Origin: Candidatus Laterigemmans baculatus
GTDB taxonomy: Bacteria; Planctomycetota; Planctomycetia; Pirellulales; Pirellulaceae
Assembly (NCBI RefSeq): GCF_010367455.1
Contig: NZ_WRPR01000024.1
Span: 1 to 64,000 of the forward strand
Length of the DNA stretch: 64,000 nucleotides
Reading direction: 5' to 3'
Below, in pieces: positions 48,119 to 57,217 of the stretch (positions within the stretch are counted from its first letter, which is position 1; each line of letters starts with the position of its first letter). Both the position numbers and the translations under genes were made by a program. The notes below the pieces were generated by a model, which was not told the DNA's origin, ran no database searches, and was given only the letters and a program-made list of their open reading frames with translations.

Positions 48119-48934
48119 ATGCGCGGTGCTTTCGCCCTCCTGCTGCTCGGGGCGCTTGGAATTGCAGCTCACGGACAACCGCCCGCTTCGTCCACTTCCG
48201 CAGAAACCGCTGAAGCTGGGGCGGCTGAAACTGGGGCTCGGCAGCTGTATGAGGTCCGGCGGTACGTGGTCGGCGAGGAGGTCGATTGGATCGCGCTCGA
48301 TCGTTACCTGAGCGACGTGTTGTTTCCGGCGCTGCGGAGGGCTGGGGCGGGTCCGATTGGGTTGTTTGCTCCGGCCGAAGGTGCGGAGTCGCAGGACCGG
48401 TTCGTGATCATCACGTACGAACGAGCCGAACAGATTCCTGCAGTGCGGGACCAGCTCCGCGAGGATCAGCAGTTCATCGAGGCTACTTCGACGATCGAAG
48501 CGGGCGTGCCAGCTCGGCCGATGTACGACCGGATCCAAAGCGAATTGCTGGTTGCGATGGAGGTGATGCCGACGGCGAAGCCGGCCGAGGGAGCCAACGC
48601 GGCGGCGAGCCGGGTGTATGAGTTGCGGACGTATGAGAGCGGCAGCGAAAAACTGGGCGATCGCAAGGTGGAGATGTTCAACCGTGGCGAGGTCCCGATC
48701 TTCTTGGACAGCGGCATCGAGCCGGTGTTCCTCGGCCAAGCGGTGCTCGGACCGCACACCCCGTCGCTGACTTACCTGAGCGTGTATCCGGACGACGCGG
48801 CACGGCAGCAGGCCTGGAAAACGTTCATCGCCCACCCCGATTGGAAGAAGCTGAGCGGCGAGGCGTACTACGCTGGGACAGTCAGCAAGATCTACAAGTT
48901 CGTCCTCCGCTCGCTGCCCAACTCGCAGCTGTAG
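48119..48934 (+). CDS. Secreted NIPSNAP-family protein
   Basis: 271 aa beginning with a signal peptide (MRGAFALLLLGALGIAAHGQ). Two NIPSNAP/dimeric alpha-beta-barrel modules follow: the first about 45-140 (YEVRRYVVGEEVDWIALDRY), the second about 160-265 (RVYELRTYESGSEKLGDRKV; PSLTYLSVYPDDAARQQAWK). The biochemical role is unknown. Exported NIPSNAP proteins are abundant in planctomycetes. It starts at ATG 48119. Confidence 0.9.
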   Translation: MRGAFALLLLGALGIAAHGQPPASSTSAETAEAGAAETGARQLYEVRRYVVGEEVDWIALDRYLSDVLFPALRRAGAGPIGLFAPAEGAESQDRFVIITYERAEQIPAVRDQLREDQQFIEATSTIEAGVPARPMYDRIQSELLVAMEVMPTAKPAEGANAAASRVYELRTYESGSEKLGDRKVEMFNRGEVPIFLDSGIEPVFLGQAVLGPHTPSLTYLSVYPDDAARQQAWKTFIAHPDWKKLSGEAYYAGTVSKIYKFVLRSLPNSQL

Positions 48935-49101
48935 GGCGGGCGAACTCTGCGTTCTGCGCCGGTGTTGCTGGCTGGCGCGGCGGACTTCTCGGAGAGTTCC
49001 GCGACTCTCCGAGGCGCACGTCCTTGTTCTGGCTCGCCCGTCAGCGATAACTTGGGTCGCCAAGCTGTTTGCCCGCGCCCTCGGACACCCGAACCGCCAC
49101 G

Positions 49102-51786
49102 ATGACGACACCGATGATGCGCCAATACCACGAAGCCAAGCAGGCTTGTGGCGACGCACTGTTGCTGTTCCGGATGGGAGACTTTTACGAGCTGTTTCAC
49201 GAGGACGCCAAGATCGCCGCGAAGGTGCTGGGGCTGACGCTGACCAGCCGCGATCGGGAGAAGGAGAATGGCGTTCCGATGGCCGGATTCCCGCACCACC
49301 AGCTCGATGCCTACCTGCGGAAGCTGATTCGCGCGGGCTACCGGGCGGCGGTCTGTGAGCAGGTGGAGGATCCCAAGCAGGCCAAGGGGCTGGTCCGTCG
49401 CGAAGTGACGCGGGTCGTTTCGGCGGGCACGCTGACCGACGACCAGCTGCTCGACCCGCGCGAAGCGAACTATCTGGTCGCCGTCTATCGCTCCCAGGCC
49501 AAGCGATCAAGTTCCAAGGGGGCGAGTTCGAAGGGTGTGGGCAACGACGGCGAGTCGGAACTCGAGCAGGTGGGCGTTGCCTGGGCGGAGTTGTCGAGCG
49601 GGCGGTTCGAAGCGGGCGTCTTTCCGCTGGCTCGCTTGGATGACGAGCTGGAGCGCATTGGCCCGGCCGAAGTGCTGTACCGGGAGGATGATCCGCGGCT
49701 TTCTCCCGACACGACGCGGGGGTGGCAGAACACGCTTCGGCCGGCCTGGACGTTCGCCGCCGAGGAAGCCACGCGGACGCTGACCAAGCAGTTTGGCGTC
49801 GCCAATCTCGAGGGCTACGGATTCGGCGACGAGCACGAGCCGGCGATCCAGGCTGCCGGAGCGGTCCTAGCTTACCTCCGCGAGACGCAGCCCGGCGGGC
49901 TCGACCACTTCACTGCGCTGCTGGCCCATCATCGTTCGGCGGTGGTCGAAATCGATGCGGCGACGCGGCGGTCGCTGGAGCTCTCGCGGACGATTCGCTC
50001 GGGAGCCCGCGACGGTTCGCTGCTGGCGGTCCTCGACCAGACGGTCACGGCGATGGGCTCGCGGTTGCTCGGCGGCTGGCTCTCGGCCCCGCTGACCGAC
50101 GCCGAGGCGATTGCGGCGCGGCACGATGCGGTGGGGGAGTTGGTGAAGGCGGCGGAGCTGCGCGAAGAGATCCGCAAAACGTTCGCTGGCGTGTTCGATC
50201 TGAGCCGCTTGCTGGGACGGGTCGCCACGGGGCGGACGGGGCCTCGCGATCTACAGCAGGTTGGGCGGACGCTGGCGATGCTGCCGCGGCTCAAGGAACG
50301 GCTCGGCGAGTGCCAAAGTCCCTTTCTCAAAGCTCTGGAAGGGGACCTGCACGTGTGTCCGGAGCTGCAGTCGAGGCTCGAGGAAGGTCTGGTCGATGAG
50401 TGCCCGCTAGCCGCTTCCGATGGCGGATTCATTCGTCCCGGTTTCGACGAGTCGCTCGATGCTCTGCGGGAGTTAGCCGCGGGCGGAAAACAATGGATCG
50501 CAGCCTATCAAGCGAAACAAATCGAAGAGACTCAAATACCAAACATTAAGGTCGGGTTTAATAAGGTTTTTGGGTATTATCTGGAAGTCACCAACGCGCA
50601 CAAAGATAAGGTCCCCGCTTCCTTCATCCGCAAGCAGACGCTCAAGAACTGCGAGCGGTATATTACACCTGAATTGAAAGAGTATGAGGAAAAAGTATTA
50701 GCCGCCGATGACGAGGCGAGCTCGCGAGAGCTGGAGTTATTTCAGGCGCTCCGCGACGACGTTCATCGCCACTTGCAGCAATTGCAGTTGACTGCCGGAG
50801 CGATTGCGGGGCTGGACGTGGTTGCCGGTCTTGCGGAACTCGCCGCCCGTCGCGGCTGGGTGCGGCCCGAAATGTCCGACTCGGTGGTGCTGGATATCGA
50901 GGAGGGACGGCACCCGGTGCTCGATGCGATGCTGCCTCAGGGCGAGTTTGTGCCGAATGATTGTCAGGCGTCGGCGGAGGACGGGATGCTGATGATCATC
51001 ACGGGGCCGAACATGGCGGGGAAAAGCACCTACATCCGCCAGGTCGCGCTGCTCACGCTGCTGGCCCACGTCGGCGCTTTCGTGCCGGCCAAGCGAGCCA
51101 CGATCGGACTGACCGATCGGATTTTCGCCCGGGTCGGAGCGAGCGATGAACTGGCCCGCGGCCAAAGCACGTTCATGGTGGAGATGGTGGAGACCGCCCG
51201 AATTCTCAATACGGCGACCGCCCGCTCCCTGGTGATCCTCGACGAGATCGGTCGTGGGACGAGTACCTACGACGGTCTCTCCTTGGCCTGGGCGATCACC
51301 GAGCATCTGCATGAGAGGATCGGCTGCCGGACGCTGTTTGCGACCCACTACCACGAGCTGACGCAGTTGTCCGACACCCTGCCCCGCGTGGTCAACTTGA
51401 ACGTCGCGGTTCGCGAGTGGGATGACCACGTCGTGTTTTTGCACCGGATCATTCGCGGCAGTGCGGATAAGAGTTATGGAATTCACGTCGCGCGGCTGGC
51501 GGGGATCCCAAGCTCTGTCAACGAGCGGGCCAAAGACATTCTGGCACAACTCGAAGAGGATCACCGCGACCAGTTCGATCGACCGACGATCGCCCCCCCG
51601 AAAACCAACACCGGAGCGAGGTCAGGCGGCGGGGCGCTGCAGATGACTCTGTTCGGGTACTGCGATCACCCGGTATTGGACGATCTGAAGAACCTCGACC
51701 TCGACTCGTTGACGCCGCTCGACGCGCTGCGGACGCTCGAGGCAATGAAGAAAAAGTTGTACGACGCGCCGGCTGTCAGTCGCTGA
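49102..51786 (+). CDS. mutS: DNA mismatch repair protein MutS
   Basis: 894 aa from ATG 49102. The mismatch-reading Phe-x-Glu is Phe28/Glu30 (MGDFYELFHED). The ATPase has Walker A TGPNMAGKST (Lys641), Walker B LVILDEIGRGTSTYD and the FATHYHELTQL switch. It recognises mispaired bases and starts repair with MutL, which is not in this window. A local AT-rich stretch occurs at about 50480-50740 in the lever/clamp region (see findings). A short Ser/Lys-rich insert (KRSSSKGASSKG) lies near residue 135. Confidence 0.97.
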   Translation: MTTPMMRQYHEAKQACGDALLLFRMGDFYELFHEDAKIAAKVLGLTLTSRDREKENGVPMAGFPHHQLDAYLRKLIRAGYRAAVCEQVEDPKQAKGLVRREVTRVVSAGTLTDDQLLDPREANYLVAVYRSQAKRSSSKGASSKGVGNDGESELEQVGVAWAELSSGRFEAGVFPLARLDDELERIGPAEVLYREDDPRLSPDTTRGWQNTLRPAWTFAAEEATRTLTKQFGVANLEGYGFGDEHEPAIQAAGAVLAYLRETQPGGLDHFTALLAHHRSAVVEIDAATRRSLELSRTIRSGARDGSLLAVLDQTVTAMGSRLLGGWLSAPLTDAEAIAARHDAVGELVKAAELREEIRKTFAGVFDLSRLLGRVATGRTGPRDLQQVGRTLAMLPRLKERLGECQSPFLKALEGDLHVCPELQSRLEEGLVDECPLAASDGGFIRPGFDESLDALRELAAGGKQWIAAYQAKQIEETQIPNIKVGFNKVFGYYLEVTNAHKDKVPASFIRKQTLKNCERYITPELKEYEEKVLAADDEASSRELELFQALRDDVHRHLQQLQLTAGAIAGLDVVAGLAELAARRGWVRPEMSDSVVLDIEEGRHPVLDAMLPQGEFVPNDCQASAEDGMLMIITGPNMAGKSTYIRQVALLTLLAHVGAFVPAKRATIGLTDRIFARVGASDELARGQSTFMVEMVETARILNTATARSLVILDEIGRGTSTYDGLSLAWAITEHLHERIGCRTLFATHYHELTQLSDTLPRVVNLNVAVREWDDHVVFLHRIIRGSADKSYGIHVARLAGIPSSVNERAKDILAQLEEDHRDQFDRPTIAPPKTNTGARSGGGALQMTLFGYCDHPVLDDLKNLDLDSLTPLDALRTLEAMKKKLYDAPAVSR

Positions 51787-51812
51787 GGGGGGCCAGCGCA
51801 GCGTGCTGAGAA

Positions 51813-51925
51813 GTCACCCTCCCCCTGGGAGGGTCGCGAGGAACGAGCGGGGAGGGCTTCATCGTAGATCGCTGCTGGCCCTCCCCGGGCCTAAGAGCCC
51901 GACTCTCCCCGGGGGAGGGTAACGG
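51813..51925. repeat. MITE core copy between mutS and symporter gene
   Basis: Contains the AGGGTCGCGAGGAACGAGCG block and the GGCCCTCCCCGGGCCTAAGA block of the 181-bp element in reverse orientation but lacks the CTCTGTCAG ends. It lies between convergent genes. Confidence 0.75.
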
Positions 51926-51948
51926 TGGAGGCTTGCTTCCGGGCACTG

Positions 51949-53436
51949 TCAGGCTGGCGAGCCTGACGTCCGGGTTTCCAGGGCGTCGACCACGGCGCAC
52001 CCGCAGCTGTCGCTCCAGACGTTGACGGTCGTGCGGCTCATGTCGAGTACGCGGTCGACCGCCAGGATGATTCCTTGCATTTCGACCGGGAGGTTCACTG
52101 CTTGGAGGATGATGACCATCATCACCAGCCCGGCGTGAGGGATTCCGGCCGCCCCGACGCTGGCCAGAAGCGCGGTGAAAGCGACGATCAGCTGCTGGGT
52201 CAGTTCCAGGTTTTGGCCAAAGTGCAGCTGGGCGATGAACAGCACGGCGACCGCTTCGTAGAGGGCCGTGCCGTCCATGTTGATCGTGGCCCCGAGCGGG
52301 AGCACGAAGGAGCTGGTGCGATTGCTGATCCCCGCCCTCTCTTCGGCGCTGGCCAAGGTCAACGGGAGCGTGCCGTTGCTGCTGGCGCTGCTGAACGCCG
52401 TCAGCAAAGCCGGGCTCATCGCTCGGGCGAACAGCCAGGGACTTCGCTTGGCGACGAGCCGGATGATCAGCGGGAGCGTGATCAATGCGTGGAAGGCGAG
52501 GGCCGAGATGACCGCCAGCATGTACCAGCCGAGCGAGGCGAAGACCGCAGCCCCTTGCGTGCTGGTCACGTAGAGCATCAGGAAGAACACGCCGAGCGGC
52601 GCCAGGTGAATGATCGCTGTGGTCAGGGCCATCATCACGGCGAAACCCGTTTCAGCTGCCGTGCGAACCCGCTCCGCGGTCGCTCCCCCGACCCGCAAAG
52701 CAAAGATGGCGAAGGCGAGCGTGAAGGCGATGATCGAGAGGAAATTGGGCTCGACCAGGGCCGCCGCCGGATTGCTGGGGATCATCGCCTCGAGCTGATT
52801 GAAGAGAATCTCGCCGAGAGAGCTCGCTTCGGTGACCTGCGGGGGGGCGGCCGGAGCGATCACGCCGCCGCGAAGCCCGGGGCGAAAGATGTTGACCGCC
52901 AGAAGCCCAGTGAGGATCGCCAGCATGCTCGTCGAGAGATAGTAGAGCAGCGTCCGCTGGAACATCCGGCCGATGGTTCCGCTTCCCCCGAGCCCCATGA
53001 TTCCGGTGATCAGCGAGGTCACGATCAGTGGCACGGCCACCATCTGCAACATCCGCAGAAACAAGCCACCGAGGCGGCGAAACCACTCGCCGTAACGCTG
53101 TGCGGGACTGCGGCCATGCTCGAGATAGATTCGGGCCAGGGCCGGATGGGCTTCGCCAAAGGAACCGAGCGAGCGAAAGGCGTCGGGATCGGGTGAGCTG
53201 GGGTCGATGACGTAGGTCGTGAGCCGCTCGGCGTCATCGGTGGTGCGGATCTCGGTGCGGCTGGTCGAGCTGTCGATTTCGACTTGCTCCAGACCCGCCG
53301 GCAGGTTCTCTTCGAGCGTGACCGAGGCGCTGCCGGCGGTCACGTTCAGCCCGACCCCTAACGCAGCCCCGGCCACCATGCCGATCAAGATCTGCCAATG
53401 CAACGCAAGACGTAACAACGGACGGTCCCTCGCCAA
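51949..53436 (-). CDS. Dicarboxylate/amino acid:cation symporter (DAACS, GltP-like)
   Basis: 495 aa, about eight membrane helices and the SLC1/DAACS signatures: the Ser-rich hairpin FSSASSNGTLPLTL, the NMDGTALYEAVAVLFIAQ motif and the VDRVLDMSRTTVNVWSD loop for substrate and Na+/H+. It probably imports glutamate, aspartate or C4-dicarboxylates. An unusual ~110-residue periplasmic insertion separates the first helix (LIGMVAGAALGVGLNVTAG) from the rest. It starts near 53436 with an alternative codon; the exact start is uncertain. Confidence 0.9.
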   Translation of the reverse strand: MARDRPLLRLALHWQILIGMVAGAALGVGLNVTAGSASVTLEENLPAGLEQVEIDSSTSRTEIRTTDDAERLTTYVIDPSSPDPDAFRSLGSFGEAHPALARIYLEHGRSPAQRYGEWFRRLGGLFLRMLQMVAVPLIVTSLITGIMGLGGSGTIGRMFQRTLLYYLSTSMLAILTGLLAVNIFRPGLRGGVIAPAAPPQVTEASSLGEILFNQLEAMIPSNPAAALVEPNFLSIIAFTLAFAIFALRVGGATAERVRTAAETGFAVMMALTTAIIHLAPLGVFFLMLYVTSTQGAAVFASLGWYMLAVISALAFHALITLPLIIRLVAKRSPWLFARAMSPALLTAFSSASSNGTLPLTLASAEERAGISNRTSSFVLPLGATINMDGTALYEAVAVLFIAQLHFGQNLELTQQLIVAFTALLASVGAAGIPHAGLVMMVIILQAVNLPVEMQGIILAVDRVLDMSRTTVNVWSDSCGCAVVDALETRTSGSPA

Positions 53437-53528
53437 CGCGGAAGAAATGGAGTTCGACCCGTCGTGGGTCGACGCGAGGGTAACGCCGCGCGACGCGTTT
53501 ATCTACTGGTCTGTCAGCGAACCGAACG

Positions 53529-53572
53529 CCACCCTCCGCCTGGGAGGGTCGCGAGGGACGAGCGGGGAGGGT
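53529..53572. repeat. Partial MITE core
   Basis: A 44-bp piece (CACCCTCCGCCTGGGAGGGT through GAGCGGGGAGGG) of the MITE family, just upstream of the symporter gene and followed by a CGTGGCGGCTGAT REP-like end. Confidence 0.65.
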
Positions 53573-53601
53573 AATGGCAAGAAGCGTGGCGGCTGATCTG
53601 C

Positions 53602-54642
53602 CTACAGCAGCTGGACGCGGCAGAGGTAGCTGTCGGCGGTGATGAACAGCGTCTTGCCGTCGGGGCCGCCGAGGGCGCAATTGCTGGTCCGCTCTCCAGT
53701 CAGCAAGCGGCCGAGCAGCTTGCCGGCCGGGTTGAAGACATAGATTCCACCCGGGCCGCTCGCCCAGATGTGGCCCGCTGCGTCGACGCACATCCCATCG
53801 GGCAGCCCCGGCAGGGTCTGGACCTGGTCGGTCGCGTCGTAAAACAGCGTGCCCTCGCCGAGCGTCAGATCGTCGCCGATCGGAAACGTCATCCAGATCG
53901 CTTTGGCCGGATCGCTCTGCGAGACGTACAGCGTCTTCTCGTCGGGCGAGAGAGCGATCCCGTTCGGGCGAGCCAGCTGTTTGCTGAGCAACGTCAACCG
54001 CCCATCGGCATCGATCCGGAAGATCCCACAGAAATCGAGTTCGCGGCGGGGATCGTCGGCTCGCTGGGGGAGACCATAGGGAGGATCGGTAAAGAACAGC
54101 GAACCGCTGGAGTGGACGACCAAATCATTGGGGCTGTTCAGTCGCCGTCCTTCGTAGCGATCGGCGAGCGTCAGTTTCCCACCGCCGGCGGTGAGCATTG
54201 AGACGCGGCGGTCGCCGTGCTCACAGGCCAGCAACCGGCCTTGGGCGTCCAGCGCCAGCCCGTTGCTGCCGGGTTCTAAACCGTAGAAGGTGACGCCCGT
54301 GTAGCCACTCGGAGTCATGAAGGTCTGCACGCCGCGGGCGGCCGACCAACTGAAGATCGTATTCCGTGGGATGTCCGAGAACAGCAGTTCGCCGCCGGAC
54401 GCACTGGGAACCCACAGCGGCCCTTCGCTCCAGGTAAACCCGTCGGCGATGACCTCGATCTTCGCGTCCTCGGCCACTAGCGAGGCGAAAGCCGGATCGA
54501 GGCTCTCGATGCGGCCGATTGCTGCGGGAGTCTGAGCCGTAGCGATCGAGACGTTCGGCAGAAACTCGCCGGCCGGCAAGCCGGAGGCGGCGACCAGCAC
54601 TGCGAAGAAAACGGCGCGGGGGGAGCGAAGGCGGCGAGGCAT
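53602..54642 (-). CDS. SMP-30/gluconolactonase-family protein, exported
   Basis: 346 aa from ATG 54642 with a signal region (RAVFFAVLVAASGLPAG). The six-bladed propeller shows SMP-30/gluconolactonase motifs: FTWSEGPLWVPSASGGELLF (metal Glu), LNSPNDLVVHSSGSLFFTDP (Asn/Asp ligands) and RPNGIALSPDEKTLYVSQSD. It probably hydrolyses sugar lactones in the periplasm with a divalent cation. The exact substrate is unknown. It is downstream of the MITE-like element and runs toward the symporter gene. Confidence 0.9.
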   Translation of the reverse strand: MPRRLRSPRAVFFAVLVAASGLPAGEFLPNVSIATAQTPAAIGRIESLDPAFASLVAEDAKIEVIADGFTWSEGPLWVPSASGGELLFSDIPRNTIFSWSAARGVQTFMTPSGYTGVTFYGLEPGSNGLALDAQGRLLACEHGDRRVSMLTAGGGKLTLADRYEGRRLNSPNDLVVHSSGSLFFTDPPYGLPQRADDPRRELDFCGIFRIDADGRLTLLSKQLARPNGIALSPDEKTLYVSQSDPAKAIWMTFPIGDDLTLGEGTLFYDATDQVQTLPGLPDGMCVDAAGHIWASGPGGIYVFNPAGKLLGRLLTGERTSNCALGGPDGKTLFITADSYLCRVQLL

Positions 54643-54846
54643 GTCGAGCAGCAGGAGTCGGCGGAAGGGAAGTCGGAGCGGCGCTAGGAGAGCATCGCAG
54701 GTGCGGGTTCCCGCAGCAGCCCTGCTGCCGCGGGAAAACACAGACTCACCTATTGTGCTTGCTCGGCTGCTTCGAAACCAGCGACCCGCCGAAAAACTCT
54801 GCCTGAAAACTCGGCGGATCCGACCTTTCTGAGCCGTAGGCGCTAG
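54643..54846. other. Intergenic, upstream of SMP-30 gene
   Basis: Contains the likely SMP-30 promoter region; no element is clear. A CGTAGGCGCTAGCCTC end just before the MITE resembles REP-like arms. Nothing else is seen. Confidence 0.4.
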
Positions 54847-55026
54847 CCTCTGTCAGAAAACTCCCTTTTGGCATTACCCTCCCCCCGGGAGGGTCGGGCT
54901 CTTAGGCCCGGGGAGGGCCCGCTGAATCTCGCCAATTAAAGGCTCGACGTCGCGCATCACCCTCCCCGCTCGTTCCTCGCGACCCTCCCGGGGGGAGGGT
55001 GTCGTTCTCGGTTTTCTGACAGAGCC
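54847..55026. mobile_element. MITE-like element, second full copy
   Basis: About 180 bp with CTCTGTCAGAAAACTCCCTT at the left and TTTTCTGACAGAG at the right, matching 13899-14079 throughout with few substitutions. It is flanked on both sides by CTAG (54843-54846 and 55026-55029), a possible 4-bp target duplication that would fit an IS5-like (YTAR) target. Confidence 0.82.
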
Positions 55027-55107
55027 TAGCCTCGGGCCTCGCAGCCCCGAAATTTCCGCTGCCGAACCCGCGGCTAGCGCCGTCGGCTCAAGGTTTGTTG
55101 CCCGGTC

Positions 55108-56883
55108 CTACCGCAGGATCATGTCGTCCACCGTTCCGTTGGACGGAATCATCGGGATCACGTGTTCCTGGTAGGGGACTTCCACATCCAGCACGAACGG
55201 ACCGTCGTAGGCGATCATTTCGTCGATCGCTCCCCGCAGGTCGGCTTTGCGACGGACCGTCGCCGCTCCGCAACCATACCCCTTGGCGATAGTCACAAAG
55301 TTCGGGTAGCGGTCCGAAGCGTAAGCGAAGCGGTCGGCGTCGCTCGGGCCCTTCGCTTCCTCGTGGTCGATCGGGCCGAGATAGGTGTGGGCTCGGTTGC
55401 GATTCATGAACCGGTCTTCCCACTGGACGACCATGCCGAGGTGCTGGTTGTTGAGCAGAAAAACTTTCACGGGGAGTTTTTCGCAGAAGCAGGTCGCCAG
55501 TTCCTGAATATTCATCTGGAAGCTGCCGTCACCATCGATGTCGATCACGAGCGAGCCGGGGTGGGCTGCTTGGACTCCCATCGCTGCGGGCAAGCCGAAA
55601 CCCATCGTCCCCAGACCGCTGCTGCTGTGCCAGGTCCGCGGGCGACGGAACTTGAAGAACTGGGCGGCCCACATCTGGTGCTGACCGACGCCGACGGTGA
55701 TGTACGGATCGTGTTCGAGCGTGGCTTTGTAGAGCTCGCGAATCGCGTGCTGCTGCAGAATCCCGTCGAACGATTCGTCGTAGCTGAAGGGGTGTTGTTG
55801 CTTCAGTTTTTGGCAGTGGTGGACCCACTCACTGATGTCTTCCGGCGCTTCGACGATCTTGTTCAGTTCGGTCAGCACTTCGGCCACATCGCCGCAGACC
55901 GGGATGTGAGCCACCTTGTTCTTGTTCAGCTCAGCCGCATCGATATCGACGTGGATGATCTTGGCGTCCTTGGCGAACGCTTGCACGCGACCGGTCACGC
56001 GGTCGTCAAACCGCACGCCCAGGGCGATCAGCAGGTCGCAGTCACGGACGGCGTAGTTCGCGTAGGCCGCTCCGTGCATTCCGAGCATGTCGAGCGACAA
56101 CTCGTCTTCGCCCGGGTAGACGCCCAGCCCCATCACGGTTGTCGTGATCGGAATCCCCGTTTTCGCAACCAGCTCGCGCAGCTGATCCGAAGCTCCCGAG
56201 TTGATGATCCCTCCGCCGGCGTAGATCACCGGCCGCCGAGCACGGCGGATCGCAGCGGCAATTTGACGGACTTTCTCGGCGGCGACCGGTTGAGGCGTCG
56301 GGTTGTAACCCGGCAGATCCATCGGCACGTCCCAGTCGACTTCGACCGTATCTTGCTGGACGTCCTTGGGAATGTCGATCAGCACCGGTCCAGGGCGACC
56401 GGTCGTGGCGATGTAGAAGGCTTCCTTCATCACCCGTGGCAAGTCGGCAATGTCGGTGACCAAGTAGTGGTGCTTGGTGATTCCGCGACAGACTTCGACG
56501 ATCGGCGTTTCCTGGAAAGCGTCGGTCCCGATCACTCCGGTCGGAACCTGGCCGGTAATGCAGATCAGCGGAATGCTATCGAGTTTGGCGTCGGCGATCG
56601 CCGTCACCAGGTTGGTCGCTCCCGGGCCGCTGGTCGCCATCACGACGCCCACTTTCCCGGTGCTCCGCGCGTAGCCCTGGGCTGCGAACGCTCCCCCCTG
56701 CTCGTGCCGCGGCAGAACCGTGCGCAGCTGGTCGCCTTGCCGCGTCAACGCCTGGTGCAGCGGCATGCTGCACCCACCGGGGTACGCGAATAGAACCTCG
56801 ACGCCGTGATCGACCAGCGATTGGACCAGGATGTCGGCTCCGGTCATCACACGCCTGTCGGTTCCGGCTTTCGTGGTACTCAT
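55108..56883 (-). CDS. ilvB: Acetolactate synthase, large (catalytic) subunit
   Basis: Thiamine-diphosphate enzyme making acetolactate or acetohydroxybutyrate, the first common step to valine, leucine and isoleucine. The catalytic Glu is in [20 protein letters not shown] (Glu61), the TPP/Mg motif is [15 protein letters not shown], and the FAD-binding middle domain is present. 591 aa is the normal length. It starts at ATG 56883 with a weak ribosome-binding site. The regulatory subunit ilvN, often next to it, is not seen here: downstream is repeat DNA. Confidence 0.96.
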   Translation of the reverse strand: MSTTKAGTDRRVMTGADILVQSLVDHGVEVLFAYPGGCSMPLHQALTRQGDQLRTVLPRHEQGGAFAAQGYARSTGKVGVVMATSGPGATNLVTAIADAKLDSIPLICITGQVPTGVIGTDAFQETPIVEVCRGITKHHYLVTDIADLPRVMKEAFYIATTGRPGPVLIDIPKDVQQDTVEVDWDVPMDLPGYNPTPQPVAAEKVRQIAAAIRRARRPVIYAGGGIINSGASDQLRELVAKTGIPITTTVMGLGVYPGEDELSLDMLGMHGAAYANYAVRDCDLLIALGVRFDDRVTGRVQAFAKDAKIIHVDIDAAELNKNKVAHIPVCGDVAEVLTELNKIVEAPEDISEWVHHCQKLKQQHPFSYDESFDGILQQHAIRELYKATLEHDPYITVGVGQHQMWAAQFFKFRRPRTWHSSSGLGTMGFGLPAAMGVQAAHPGSLVIDIDGDGSFQMNIQELATCFCEKLPVKVFLLNNQHLGMVVQWEDRFMNRNRAHTYLGPIDHEEAKGPSDADRFAYASDRYPNFVTIAKGYGCGAATVRRKADLRGAIDEMIAYDGPFVLDVEVPYQEHVIPMIPSNGTVDDMILR

Positions 56884-57217
56884 GCCCTTAAGATTCCGTC
56901 GTTCGAAGTGAAGTTCAAAAAAGTGAGGTAAAGGAAGTTGTCGTAACCGTGGAAAGTCGCCAGGTTGCCATTTACGCGCGAGGCGAGAATCACGAATCTA
57001 AGGCGGGAAATTACCGGAGGCAATGCTGGATCTGGTTCAGCCCCGCCACTCGGCACTGCGGATTCGGGCCATTATGGACGCACGATCACCAGGGTCGTCA
57101 ACGGCAAATCGCGAACCCGATGGTGCTGGAGGGGACGCTGCGGCACTGCAGTCCGCCGTGGTTGCGGTGTAGACCGCAAATTGAGCGAGGTGGTTCACTC
57201 CAAGAGGATTCTGCGCG
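56884..57217. other. Divergent intergenic region
   Basis: 334 bp between ilvB and the large 57218 gene. It should hold both promoters. No leader peptide rich in Ile/Leu/Val could be found upstream of ilvB, unlike cimA. Confidence 0.4.
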
